Positions 41,901 to 53,239 of a DNA stretch of 64,000 bases are shown in pieces. Source of the DNA: Nothopassalora personata (Eukaryota; Ascomycota; Dothideomycetes; Mycosphaerellales; Mycosphaerellaceae); NCBI GenBank assembly GCA_033816765.1, contig CM066293.1:2480001-2544000 (forward strand). Direction: 5' to 3'. Below the pieces are notes generated by a model that worked only from the letters and a program-made list of their open reading frames with translations, did not search any database and was not told the origin of the DNA. The translations under genes and the position numbers were made by a program. Positions within the stretch are counted from its first letter, which is position 1; every line of letters starts with the position of its first letter.

Positions 41901-42359
41901 GCCTGATGGAGGGCTTACAGGATGAAAGATGATGATTGCATTTCACGGCAGAATGATAACGGTTAAGGATCGATACCCAGGTAGTCTTCGAGTGTTGGCT
42001 TCTCAATGTGTTATGACTTCTCAGCACTGGTTCTGTTCATCTCTCACTGTTTACCTGCCCAGCACTGCGATACATATTCATGCAGTAAGTCTGGCAAGTA
42101 CCAACTCTGTCACCCATAGTCCTGAGACCAATGCCAGAGCTCGGCGGATCTCTCTCCTTCTAAGCGATCTCTACGGCTCCCGCTTCAAGTACGCCGGCCA
42201 GGAATCCGATATGCTGCGCCGCCCGGGGCGCTTGGTCTAAAAAGAACAGACTACTTGGCGCTGCTTCCGTGACATATAGGCGGCAGCATCGCGCCGGGCT
42301 CTCGAGTGCAGTGATTGTTCGTCGAATAACCCGTCAACGTGACGCGTATTCGCAACTGA
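41901..42359. other. Spacer between stomatin gene and phosphotransferase relic
   Basis: About 460 bp, with only one short frame of no recognisable content. Confidence 0.5.
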
Positions 42360-42660
42360 TCATCCCATGCCACGCCAATGCATGTACTCTTGCAGCACAG
42401 CGAGCTCAGCATGCCCACGCTCCTCCAAGACGGTCTCAATCCATCCAGCACTGCGCCTCTCATGCTCATAATCAGTCGTTGCAATCATCTTCCAGTGTTC
42501 CCACCGATCTGGATACCAGCCAGACTGGTCCCAGTCCAGGACCCCAGACATGACCCTTTTGCCGCCCTCTTTCGAAATCATGATGTTCGCAAAATGCAGA
42601 TCTGCATGAGTGGAGTGAATGCTTGCACTGCCGGGCAGATACTCTATAGATGGAGCAGTG
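42360..42660 (-). pseudogene. Relic of an APH-family (aminoglycoside phosphotransferase-like) kinase
   Basis: About 100 in-frame codons on the minus strand contain the catalytic-loop signature HADLHFANIMI and the metal-binding segment GVLDWDQSGWYPDRWEHW, followed by the usual C-terminal helix with EERGHAELAVLQEY. Fungal members run about 280 residues and this has only the last third. Upstream, the frame is closed by stops near 42665 and phase-shifted fragments (IGSIDKTLL) persist toward 42680. It therefore looks N-terminally truncated and frame-broken. Catalytic residues are intact in the surviving part, but the ATP-binding lobe is missing. Confidence 0.72.
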
Positions 42661-42669
42661 TCTTATCAA

Positions 42670-43090
42670 TGCTTCCCATGATGAATCACCGCTACCGCCC
42701 TACATCTGTCGATGACAAGATCGGGGCGCAGCTGAAGCTGGTTTTGAGCGGAGAAGGACTACATCTGTGGAGCACATAGCATGACTACGCTCGTAGGATG
42801 ATCTATGTACGGAGGCACGAGGTATCGCTAGGTCAATCGGGTGCCTTGGAGAATAAAGAGGGAAAGACACGTCCATGGCAAGTGACACGATGACAAGCGC
42901 GCGGGCCAGAAGTTTCCGCGAAACTGACGCGCTCGTGCTCCAGCGCGTCTTCCACGAACTCCATTGGCAATACTGTAATCACACAACGTCTGCAATATCT
43001 TCACATTACCTCGTACAGCCCCGAATCGAGCACCCGTAGGAAAGCGTACGAATAATTCTTCGGTGAACATCACCGAGAAAATTCGCCACC
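42670..43090. promoter_or_regulatory. MSH2 upstream region
   Basis: The 420 bp before the MSH2 ATG, shared with the decayed end of the phosphotransferase relic. The start has a strong Kozak context (CCACCATGG). The ACGCG words near 42930-42955 (GACGCGCT, AGCGCGTCTTC) resemble MluI cell-cycle-box-like sequences, but that is only suggestive. Confidence 0.35.
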
Positions 43091-45862
43091 ATGGCCTCCC
43101 GCCCGGAGCTCAGGGTCGAGGATGAGGCGGGATTCGTGAAGACGTTCCACCAGCTGGAGATCGAGAAGCCGACAGACACCATACGCATCTTTGACCGCGG
43201 CGACTTCCTATCCGCACATGGAGACGATGCCGAGTATATTGCTCGGGTACAATACAAGACAACATCCGTGCTCAAGACATTGGGCAAGAACCTCCAATCA
43301 GTGACGATGACAGTCACAGTCTTTCGCACGTTTCTCAGAGAAGCCATCTTCCGATTAGGAAAGCGGATAGAAGTCCTGCAAACGACTGGCCGGAATCAAT
43401 GGAAAGTGATTAAACAGGCCTCGCCTGGAAACCTCCAAGACATTGAAGACGACCTGGGCGGCCACGTGGAGTCTGCGCCCATCATATTGGCAGTGAAGGT
43501 GTCAGCAAAGGCGAATGAGGCTCGCAATGTTGGCGTATGCTTTGCAGATGCCAGTGTCCGGGAACTCGGAGTCAGTGAATTTGTGGACAACGACATCTAC
43601 TCCAACTTCGAGTCGCTCATCATTCAGCTTGGTGTCAAAGAGTGCTTGATCCAGGTTGATGTCACCAAAAAGGACGCAGAGCTGCACAAGCTTCGCACAA
43701 TCGCAGACAATTGTAATTGTGCTGTAGCAGAGCGGCCCGCTGGCGACTTCGGGAAGCAAGACGTCGAGCAGGATTTGGCCAGACTGCTGCGCGACGAGAA
43801 CGCCAGTGGCACTCTCCCGCAGACTGATCTGAAGCTCGCGATGGGATCTGCCGCAGCTCTGATCAAGTATCTTGGAATCATGTCAGATCCGAGCAATTTC
43901 GGGCAGTTCCAGCTGTACCAGCACGACCTCAGCCAATACATGAAGCTCGACTCATCAGCATTGAAGGCGTTGAACCTGATGCCTGGACCTAGGGATGGTG
44001 CCAAGACAATGAATCTGTACGGACTGCTCAACTCCTGCAAGACTCCTGTCGGTAGCAGATTACTGGCTCAATGGCTCAAGCAACCGTTGATGAGCCAAGA
44101 GGAGATCGAGCGGCGGCAACAATTGGTGGAAGCCTTCGTGAACGACACAGAATTGAGGCAGACCCTGCAAGAAGAGCATTTGCGATCGATACCTGACCTT
44201 TATCGGTTAGCGAAGAAGTTTCAGCGAAAGAAAGCGACACTCGAGGATGTCGTTCGAGCTTATCAGGTTGCCATCCGCCTGCCTGATTTCATTGGCACGT
44301 TCGAAGGTGTGATGGACGAGACATATAAGGACGCGCTTGATCAGGAGTACACAAACAAGCTCCAAGAGTTTTCTAACAGCTTCGGCAAGCTGCAAGAAAT
44401 GGTTGAGACAACAGTCGATCTCGAAGCTATGGACGCCCATGAATTCATTATCAAGTCAGAGTTTGACGACACTCTGCGCGTGATAAGAAAGAAGCTCGAC
44501 AAGCTGCGCTACGAGATTGACCGGGAGCACCAGGACGTTGGCGCCGACCTCAATCAGGACACAGAGAAGAAGCTCCTGCTGGAGAACCACAGAGTCCATG
44601 GCTGGTGCTTGCGGCTCACCCGGAACGAGGCGTCCGTCATCCGGAACAAGAAGAAGTACCAAGAAATCTCGACTCAGAAGAATGGTGTATACTTCACGAC
44701 TACCAAACTTGCAGAGTTGAGGCGAGAGTTTGATCAACTCTCCGAGAACTACAATCGCACACAGAGTGGCCTGGTCAATGAAGTCGTCAATGTTGCAGCA
44801 TCATACTGCCCAGTGATCGAGAAGCTCGCTGGAGTCCTAGCACATCTTGACGTGATCGTTAGTTTCGCCCACGTTTCGGTGCACGCGCCAACAGCATACG
44901 TTCGGCCTAAGATCCACCCTCGAGGCACTGGCAGCACAATACTGAAAGAGGCACGCCACCCATGCATGGAGATGCAAGACGATGTTCAATTCATCACCAA
45001 CGATGTATCGATGGTGCGGGGTGAGTCTGAATTCCTGATCATCACTGGGCCAAACATGGGTGGCAAGTCGACCTATATCCGACAAATAGGCGTCATCGCT
45101 CTGATGGCACAGATCGGCTGCTTCGTGCCATGCTCAGAAGCCGAGCTCACCCTCTTCGACTGCATACTCGCAAGAGTCGGGGCAAGCGACAGCCAGCTCA
45201 AAGGTGTCAGCACTTTCATGGCGGAAATGCTGGAGACTAGCAACATCCTCAAGACTGCCACAAAGGAGTCACTGGTCATCATCGATGAGCTGGGTCGCGG
45301 TACAAGCACGTACGATGGCTTCGGCTTGGCGTATGCGATCAGCGAGCACATCATCAAAGAGATTGGCTGCTACTCGATGTTCGCCACCCATTTCCACGAG
45401 CTGACCTCGCTGGTCGATACATACCCACAAGTCCAAAACCTGCACGTGGTAGCACACATAGGTGACGGGGAAGACGCGGTCATGAACGGCGACAGTAGCA
45501 ACAGTAGGCGGCGTGAGGTCACCCTGCTATACAAAGTCGTGCCCGGCATCAGCGATCAGTCCTTCGGCATTCACGTCGCGGAACTTGTCCGCTTCCCACA
45601 GAAGGTCGTGAACATGGCCAAGCGAAAAGCGGATGAGCTTGAAGACTTCTCCGGCAAGCGTGAAGAGCTGAAGATCCAGGCGAGCAAAGATGAGGTTGAG
45701 CAGGGTAGTAAGATGCTGAAAGAGGTTCTGCGCAAGTGGAAGGATCAGGTCGAGGCGGAAAATCTAGGCAAGGAGGAGCAGATTCAGCGCATGAAGGATC
45801 TCGTGCAGGGGAATGAGGCGTTACTGGCGAATCCGTTCTTTCAGAGCGTCAAGGCGCTGTAG
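43091..45862 (+). CDS. MSH2: DNA mismatch repair protein Msh2
   Basis: A single exon of 923 residues with the full MutS layout: mismatch-binding-like domain I (about 10-130, lacking the Phe-x-Glu of Msh6, as usual for Msh2), connector (about 150-290), lever/clamp (300-640; GPRDGAKTMNLYGLLNSC, TPVGSRLLAQWLKQPL) and ATPase (645-880). Walker A GPNMGGKST is at 653-661 and Walker B VIIDELGRG has its Asp at 732. The signature region is SDSQLKGVSTFMAEM and the trans-acting His motif is in FATHFHELTSL. Msh2 pairs with Msh6 or Msh3 to recognise mispairs in the nucleus. Length and motifs are normal and complete. A tandem repeat begins just after the stop. Confidence 0.97.
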   Translation: MASRPELRVEDEAGFVKTFHQLEIEKPTDTIRIFDRGDFLSAHGDDAEYIARVQYKTTSVLKTLGKNLQSVTMTVTVFRTFLREAIFRLGKRIEVLQTTGRNQWKVIKQASPGNLQDIEDDLGGHVESAPIILAVKVSAKANEARNVGVCFADASVRELGVSEFVDNDIYSNFESLIIQLGVKECLIQVDVTKKDAELHKLRTIADNCNCAVAERPAGDFGKQDVEQDLARLLRDENASGTLPQTDLKLAMGSAAALIKYLGIMSDPSNFGQFQLYQHDLSQYMKLDSSALKALNLMPGPRDGAKTMNLYGLLNSCKTPVGSRLLAQWLKQPLMSQEEIERRQQLVEAFVNDTELRQTLQEEHLRSIPDLYRLAKKFQRKKATLEDVVRAYQVAIRLPDFIGTFEGVMDETYKDALDQEYTNKLQEFSNSFGKLQEMVETTVDLEAMDAHEFIIKSEFDDTLRVIRKKLDKLRYEIDREHQDVGADLNQDTEKKLLLENHRVHGWCLRLTRNEASVIRNKKKYQEISTQKNGVYFTTTKLAELRREFDQLSENYNRTQSGLVNEVVNVAASYCPVIEKLAGVLAHLDVIVSFAHVSVHAPTAYVRPKIHPRGTGSTILKEARHPCMEMQDDVQFITNDVSMVRGESEFLIITGPNMGGKSTYIRQIGVIALMAQIGCFVPCSEAELTLFDCILARVGASDSQLKGVSTFMAEMLETSNILKTATKESLVIIDELGRGTSTYDGFGLAYAISEHIIKEIGCYSMFATHFHELTSLVDTYPQVQNLHVVAHIGDGEDAVMNGDSSNSRRREVTLLYKVVPGISDQSFGIHVAELVRFPQKVVNMAKRKADELEDFSGKREELKIQASKDEVEQGSKMLKEVLRKWKDQVEAENLGKEEQIQRMKDLVQGNEALLANPFFQSVKAL

Positions 45863-45887
45863 GGGCTGGGAAGGGGGAGAAGGACTG

Positions 45888-46570
45888 TGCAAGCGCGCTG
45901 TATCATAGCTGTAGGAATTGCTGGCAGATGAAATAGATAGCTCTGGAGAAAATTTTGATGCCTGATGTGAGCTCGCGCAATGCGCGTCAGCTGCTTTGTT
46001 ATGCTGGTGGCACGGTCATTAGTATGGCACCAGCACATCGTATCATAAGCTGTAAGACTTGCTGGCAGGTAGTCGCTTGGTGGAACCTCTTGATGAGCGA
46101 CGTAAGCTAGCGCAATGCGGTCAGCTGCTTTGTTATGCTGGCAGCACAGTCATTACTATGGCACAACGCTTTTTGCCCAACGCCTGTCAGATATGCCGGC
46201 AGGTATTGAATTTATGAATTCTGTTGAAATTCGACGAAAGCTCGCTCAAAGCAAAGCCGCTCTCGCTGCGCTCGCGGCATGCTCGGCAGCGTTACACAAG
46301 CGCTTGTTATCGTAGCTGTAGAGTTTGGTGGCAGGTGGCCATCCTGTAAAATATTTTGGTGGCGGATTTAAGCTCGCGCAGTGCGAGAAGGCGGTTTTGT
46401 GAGTGAGATGAGACTTTCGGTAGCATGGCACAAGCGCGTTTACTTCAAAGCTGTTGAAGTGGCTGGTGAGTGATGGCGACATCTCATGTTGGCTGATACA
46501 AGCACGCGCAATGCTCGTCGGTGCATTTCTTAGGGCGATGAGACCGCCAGTAGCACGGCACAGGAAGCAG
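45888..46570. repeat. Degenerate tandem repeat, about 135 bp unit, about five copies
   Basis: Copies can be phased on the recurring AGCTGTA/GCTGT word and the following TTGCTGGCAGG: anchors lie near 45909, 46049, 46182, 46314 and 46449 (spacings 140, 133, 132 and 135). Each unit also carries a variant of GAGCTCGCGCAATGCGCGTC, then GCTGCTTTGTTATGCTGG, a GCAC-AGTCATTA-TATGGCACAAGCGC segment, and a new unit. The first two copies are closest to each other and later ones are more diverged. There is no ORF across units. It starts within about 30 bp of the MSH2 stop. Confidence 0.75.
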
Positions 46571-46737
46571 CCATCGGAGGACACTCTGCGTCGTCCGTGT
46601 CCATCATTTACCAATCCTTCCTGGCCTTTTGCTGCTAGTTGGCACCATTCCGGTATGCTCGTCATTACTCGTCATTGTCATTGTCTTCTCGCCTCGCTCT
46701 ACTGAGGCCTTGCCTTCCGCGCTTCCACCGTACACCC

Positions 46738-47363
46738 TCACTTCATGCAGGCCGAATCGAACTCGATGGCTCCCTCCTTGATCAGCTTGGCGAGACGCTC
46801 GCTGTAGTACTGCTCGACGCTCTTGGAGCTGTCGCGATTGTTCATGTCCTTCGCGTACTGGACGAGGCGGTGCAGGCCGTTCACCAGCTGCTCGTCCACG
46901 ACGTCAGGCCACACGGTATTTTCCTTGACGCCGCCATGCCCCTTGGCCTCGGTGACGGTAACCATGGGAACGTCTGCGTTGTCAGTACTGTCCCCCCCCC
47001 CGCCCGCTGTTGATGGAGATTGAAAGAAAATGCTTGCGCCTTACCTTGAGGAGCGACCATTGAGGCGGAGGGCGTGCTGTTGCCAACAGCGCGAAAGGTG
47101 GTGGAGTGGAGCAAACGAAGGCCAATCTCGTCAGCGGTTGGGACCTTGTCGCCAACGACGGTGTTTGGTCCGGTGGGTGGTGGAGCGCCTGGGACTTGAA
47201 CGCTGCTAGTCACGCTCATGGTGTCATCGTCCTGCACCGAAGTCATAGCAGTCTCGAGGCCGCTGGTTGTGGTCTTGGTTGGCGAAGCTGTCAAGGTGGT
47301 CAGCGCGCGCCGATGGCACTTAGAGTAGTAACACTGACTGCTGCGGCTCCCTGGCTTAAGCAT
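46738..47363 (-). CDS. Hypothetical protein, three exons
   Basis: Exons 47363-47339, 47287-47045 and 46973-46738 give 167 residues; all phases agree. Intron 1 is 51 nt (donor GTCAGT, branch GCTGAC, acceptor TGACAG), a multiple of three, so an unspliced form also stays open. Intron 2 contains an 11-nt C run on the plus strand. The protein has a Ser/Thr-rich N-terminus, then a compact helical part: ADEIGLRLLHSTTFRAVG, ENTVWPDVVDEQLVNGLHRL and YYSERLAKLIKEGAIEF, ending ACMK. No signal peptide, membrane span or known family was recognised. The consistent splice structure supports a real gene. Confidence 0.6.
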
Positions 47364-50300
47364 GTTGATGATCTGGTGTTGGTCTCGAGTGATGTGTGGT
47401 TGTTAAATACTTGTCAAGTGGTTGCAAGATAGTCTGCGATGGAGGATGTTTGTGCTACGTTTGTCAATCGAGTGTGTGAACTTATTGGATGTGATGTGAG
47501 TATGTCACGCGGGTGACCGGGGCCACTCAGTGAATGCACGAGCGTTTACTTCTGAGCCATCAGATTGGGAAGGCACTACCAAAGTTTGCAGAGGAAGCAA
47601 CAAAGGCGACTTCACTTCGGGCCTCATTTGTGTAACAGTGAGGACAAGCTTTGGGGCATTTTGAACACTCGATATCGAGGCGCGTGAGAGGATGTTTGTT
47701 GTGGAGCAGTAAAGCACCTGGGAGGTTCCCGTCGCCAATCCCTAGCGATTGATTATAAGGCGTGCGTGAGGCGGGAGTGGCGAAGACACACACTACATGT
47801 GCTTCATCGATCTACGAGACTCACGACGAAGCGCGCAGCCCATGATATGGTACGGCTGTGGGCGACTAGGTCCTCTTCAATGTGTTAGTGGTTCACACAA
47901 ATTGGCACAGTCCCCCGATCGTGTCGGCCGCATTCACTCGCCCACAGTCATACGCGATCGTTAAGCACGTCACTCTGGGAACGAGAGACCTAGAGCCATC
48001 AGCAAGTTCGCATGCCGTTCTACGACGTGGGGGTTGGATTGTGACGCTCAGCTTCGTTCGCAGCAGTAGGTCTCATGTCGTGAACAACTCCCCGAACATA
48101 CAAGTCTTCGCAAGCACTGGCTGCGGCGGTGGATGATTCTGATCGGCTCATGTCGCCGATCACATGCACGCGGGAGCAAGCACACGCGCAATGGCATGGT
48201 GTAGGAAGCACTGGACGTGATGGAGCGCCCGATTCCAGCTGTATCTTTCTTTTCGGATACCATGCTCGCTCAGGACATCGACTGTGAGGCTGCTGAATGT
48301 TGTTCCCCGAGTGTGAAAGGGATTCTCTGCATGTCACCTCTTCCACCTGAGCTCGTCCGTTGCAATGCCTGTATTGCGAGAGTTGTGTTCCGCGGTGTTC
48401 AGGGGGTGGTTTCTTCAACCGCAATGTCCACGCTCCCATTCTCTTCTCCTCCTGGATTCAAGACCATCAGATGCTGCCACGAATGAGCTCGAAGCGGAAT
48501 GCATTCACCAGAGAACGCGAGCATCGATGATATGTCGTTTGGGTCGAGAGAAGGGAGGTCGATCCGCACGCCTTGTACTGGTTCGCTTGGCTGCGGCTCC
48601 TTCCCGCCGTGCACTGGTCAGCCAACAACATTGAACTCATCGACATTCCACATGAGTGTTGATAAGTACGGCAGCAAGAAACCACCCAATTCTCTAGCAT
48701 GCTCCTGCGGACCTGCAGACAACCACGCAGAATCGTTGTACAAGCGTGTTCTTCCCGAAGGCGAACATATCGAGCATTGTATACTACAAGACAGCACTAC
48801 ATCCAGTCCAACATCACGACATCCTGTGTGTCAGCGAGGCCTTCAAAATCGCCGACTGCCATCATGGTGGAGTTTTTTTAGACCTTGGGAATCATATCGC
48901 GCTGGATTATTCACGTGTCCCAGCCTGTCCCACATTCTTGAAGGTCAATGCCACGTTTGTCGAGGTTCAGGCCCATTTCCATGTCTTGCGAATCCACACC
49001 TCCCTAGACAAAAAGTCCGTTGCCATCCGCAGGACAGACTCTGAAGAGGTGAAACGATAGCCGTGAATTCAGCCTGACCCTTTGTCAACTCATACACATA
49101 GCTTCTGCCGCTTACAGACAATCTTGACCTTTCAAAACGATAGTGGTCCTAGGTTCGTGTCCGTGCAAAATTCTAGCTGATACTTCCGTCACGATTTGGC
49201 CATTCAGGAGGACAACCTGCGACGAGGCTCTCAATGTTAGCACAGGACGCTCCTGTACTGCGAAACGCCGTAAAGTCTATAGGCAGCTCACGATTTCGTC
49301 TAGGTGCAGCTCAACATTCTAACTAAGCAATCAATTACGATCAAACGGAGTATCCATACCCCAGTACCCACACCCCAGCCCTCCGCACTCGGATCCTCCG
49401 CACTTGGGTCCTCCTACGAGATCCTCCCTTCCTTCGGGGGCCCCCCTACCGTAGGCCCCTCTCAAGTTTGCTTCCGCTGTAGGAAACATAGATGCTATGA
49501 GCCCTCGCTACGCGGGCTAGCGCATTTTGGAGTGCTATAGGCTAACTCAATTTTGAATAATAACTAAGGATTGGAGCTGCCCCTAGGCGAAGTCGTGAGC
49601 TACCTATAGACTTTACGGCAAAACGCAGGCAGTTATCGGCAGCTGTTAGACAAGTCAGTGCGCTCGTATTCAATCTAATTGACTGTGCGACCCGTCTTGG
49701 CGGGATATATTGCGTGATCTGTATGTGGATATCAATCTATTATCCTAGCTATTTGGGGCGCTCTTGAAAAACTGTTGTCGTTGGTGAAGGTGTTGTTGCC
49801 TCACTTACTGCCGTGTCCTCTTTCGTCAAGGTATATCCGACAATAGCTCGTTACTTGGGAACCAGGCTAGTTGCTGCTAAGGTTGTTGCATCGTTAACTA
49901 GCCTAGCCATTGATTTAACAGCTGCTACGTTGTAGGTGTATTTGATAGCGAAGCTGTCGATGGATACTAATGCTACGGCTGCTGTTAATACGGCGTAGCA
50001 GTGTGTTGATTGTCTAGTGACAACGCAAATAGACGTGTCTACGGAGGTACGTAGAAGTAGGCTTCTTAAGGTGGTTGAAACGATAGAGCTGGCGCTATCG
50101 ACGAGAACAGTGGAGCAGGTGGACGTGTCGACATAGGTAGATGTGTCTGCTTCGAAGGTGTCGGTACATTAAGACTTCGAGCTAGTGTCGTAAAGATAGG
50201 GTGTCGTACCTCACCGACAAGCTCGTTGTTAATACGATGATTATAGATGTTTCGACATACTAAGAGACTCTCTAATATAGCGACTTTATCGTAGACACGC

Positions 50301-51869
50301 CGACTGCGGCATTGCAGTGGTAATACAGCGACTATTCAACGACACTTGACAGCTGCAACGACAACTCAAGATGGACGACAACACGCTGAATAAGGCAATA
50401 GCATTAAGCGTTGTAATCTATTCGACGCAGTGCATGGTTACTTACCAGGTGGATACACCTCAGCTTGGCAACATCTGATGCCGCTCAGATCAGGCAGATA
50501 CCATTGCACAATTGGGGCAGGCAAGTCAATCTATCTGGCAGGCCCGACCCACATAGATTTCAGTCATCCCAATTTGTTGAATACGCGTCCATTTACGTCG
50601 TCGTCCTAGGTGTTGTTTCCGTGCTAGGCTCTCCGCTACTTGCTCTCTAGCTTAATAGGTAACGGTGTTGCAGCAGCCACAATTATTATGGCACACCAAC
50701 CACACGCTTAATTCGTTTCAAACTTTCACAGATCCTTCGTAGTGCATAGACGACAACGTTTCGGTGAACTGCGCGTCGGGGAAGTGTGAAGGATTTTTCT
50801 ACAGACCACCAATAGGGAAGTAAGATAAGCTCTCGGGAGCCCTTGCTAGACGTAACCTTAATAAGGACAAGCAATAGGCTGCCCCGTGCGAAGGGTCCCA
50901 CGGAGTATGCCGTGTAGCATTCATCCTCACAAATGCCAAATGTGAAAAGTAGCGACTACTGCATATACCGGATCGCGCGGGCCAAAAACCTCCCTATTTA
51001 TCTATGCGATACAAATTCCCTTTAGGGTGTATCATGAACAACCCACCCTGCTGGTTGCTTCTCGTGCTATCAAGTTGCACAGCTGGGTCAGCTCAGTTGG
51101 GACCAGATTCACGAACGTTGGGAAGGCTTTCAAGACGTACGGATGCGCACAGGCCCGATGGTAGATGAGCACGACCATTAGCGCTGGCCAGGATGACGCA
51201 GGGGGTCTGTCAGCACAATCATAGCGAAAGCTGAATCGGGGTGACCGGATGCTCAGGGTCAGAAAAACTAGCCTGCTTTGTCCTTGGCTCAAGAGGAACA
51301 ACATCGGTGCGCAGCGCAAATGGTATTTAGCGTACCTACGCGTCTCCTGTACTTCCTATTCGATCTCCAGGGCCGGAATTTGACTGCGGACACGACCTCC
51401 ACAATGCCTCATGCACAGAGGAGTGTTCCATCGACGTGCCAGCGTGCCAGCAGGAGAATATATCGAAGTCCTCTTCAAAAGCTCACCTGCAATCGTCTCA
51501 TTCAGCTGCACGGCCAGCGAGCTGAAGCGTGCTGGGGTTACAGGCTACAGCTCCAGGTCATTCACTAGCTGTGGGGCTCCACCAGAGAGAGCCTTGCATA
51601 CGACGGTCTGCACAGGGATTCATGCCACAGCCGCAAAGCGACCAGGCTGCAGCTCAGATTACAACCCCCTATGTCCACAGTAGTTCGGTGCCGCCGCAGC
51701 ACGAGAGACACTTATAAGGACGAAGACTCTGCCATCCGTTGTGCCGATTGTCAAGTCACTTGCTCGTGTTACCTACAACACTTTCGTTAATACACCTAAT
51801 TCAAACGATCTACGATCACCCCATTCACATCTATATCTGAACGAGAATATCTACACACTACTCTTCAAG
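47364..51869. other. Long gene-poor region
   Basis: 4.5 kb without a supported gene. About 47400-49100 is ordinary in composition with possible remnants (see 48399-48780). About 49550-51000 is enriched in TA and depleted in long frames, with recurring GACGTGTC/GTAGATGTGTC words near 50030-50160. No terminal repeats or transposase frames could be identified. The last 300 bp form the promoter of the eight-exon gene (CACTTATAAGG at about 51710). Confidence 0.45.
48399..48780 (-). pseudogene. Possible coding remnant, unidentified
   Basis: The minus-strand frame contains RTRLYNDSAWLSAGPQ, ELGGFLLPYLSTLMWNVDEF, a single TGA, then VHGGKEPQPSEPVQGVRIDL and AFSGECIPLRAHSWQHLMVL. The composition is protein-like and the TGA could have been TGG. 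I cannot name a family and splicing does not explain the stop, so this remains speculative. Confidence 0.25.
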
Positions 51870-53239
51870 ATGCAGTTCCAGCTCCTTTCCTTCGCCTCTT
51901 TGGCCGCATTCGCCTCTGCGGCACCCACCTTCGGTGCTGGCATCGGAGCGGGTGTCTACGCTGACGCTGGCTTCAGTGGTGGTGTCGTAAGTCCAGCTGT
52001 CGACAGAAGCCGTGAACCTCAATGACTCTTGCGGCTTTTGCCCCTGCCCTTCGGATATTTGAGCTAACGTGTGCCGTCTTCAGCGTCTTGGTGCCAACGT
52101 CAACGCTGGTGTCCTCATACCAACCACGATTACAAGCGTTGCAGCAGATATCAAGGGGACTGTTGGTGTTGAGTAAGTGGCACATAGTTGGAAGAAGCCA
52201 TCTGCGCCTGCGCATCTACTGACCCGATATTTCAGCGTTGGTGCAAAAATCAAGGCCGCAGTGGTGGCTGACGTCGATGTGGTGAGTGCATCAAGGAAGT
52301 GCACACCATCGTGGCTTAGCTGGCAACGTCTCGAGGCAGTGAAGGATTGCAAAAGTAGCCTTGGCGCGAAGTGCTATTCCATCAAGGGATAGCAGTCGAC
52401 CGACCACGCTTTTGCACATCAAAGCACTGCAGAGCTGTGCTGGGAGAGGCGATGCTAGCTCGGTCACGATACAACGGCACTGTCTACCCTGTCGCTCAAC
52501 GTCTGCTGACTCATAACCTCTCTAGTCCTCGCAAGTTGAGGTCAAGGGCGTGATCAACGCTCTGGTCAAGCTTGGTGTTCAAGGTGGAATTTCAGTGGAC
52601 ATTGCCGCTGAGGTGTAAGTCCTGTTGCTCATCCTCCATTCAGGTAACTCCATGCTGACTGAACCTCTCCTTCCAGTGAGGGCGCCCTTGGAGTGGACGC
52701 CAAACTCGATCTCGATAAAGCAATCGACGCCGTGATCAACGCTGCCAAGGGAGTTTCTGCGGATGTGAGTAAAATCTCGGGCAGAACCCATATTACGCCC
52801 CTTGAGATACTCAAGTTGCCTATGGCTTCTGCCCTTTTGTTCCGAGATAAGCACGCTGACATAACCCTCCCTCAGGCTAACCTGGACGTCGTTGCCCAAG
52901 TCGATGATAAGCTCCAGGCTGACGTGGTGAGTATATGGAGCGCCCTTCAGACTCAACAACACAACTGACCCTGTCACAGTCCCTCGACGGTGAAATTGAC
53001 GTGCGTTCCGCAGTCAATGCCATTGTCAACCTCGCAGTCACCGCCACCGACAGTAAGTTCCCAGCGGTAGCAGCTGCCAAGCAGTTGTCGGGTGTTTTGC
53101 CGGTATCGCTAACACTCTTATGTGTCCAGGTGTCCAGGTCGATGTTTCCACTGCTGTAACCGCTGCCGTTGGTTCCAACACGACCGTCACCCTGAAGTCC
53201 TCCGTTGACCAGACAGTCTCCAAGTCGGACTGCGCGTAG
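51870..53239 (+). CDS. Secreted repeat protein with eight short exons
   Basis: Exons 51870-51986, 52084-52172, 52236-52281, 52526-52614, 52677-52764, 52876-52926, 52980-53052 and 53130-53239 join in phase to 220 residues. Donors are all GTAAGT or GTGAGT and several introns show CTAAC or CTGAC branch sites. The N-terminus is a signal peptide (MQFQLLSFASLAAFASA, cleavage before AP). The mature part is Ala/Val/Asp-rich with a repeating pattern of hydrophobic helix then beta-like segment: KGVINALVKLGVQGGISVDI, IDAVINAAKGVSADANLDV and SAVNAIVNLAVTATDSVQVDV. It has one Cys, near the end (SKSDCA). The family is unknown. It is probably extracellular or wall-associated, and an effector-like role cannot be judged from sequence. 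Confidence 0.85.
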
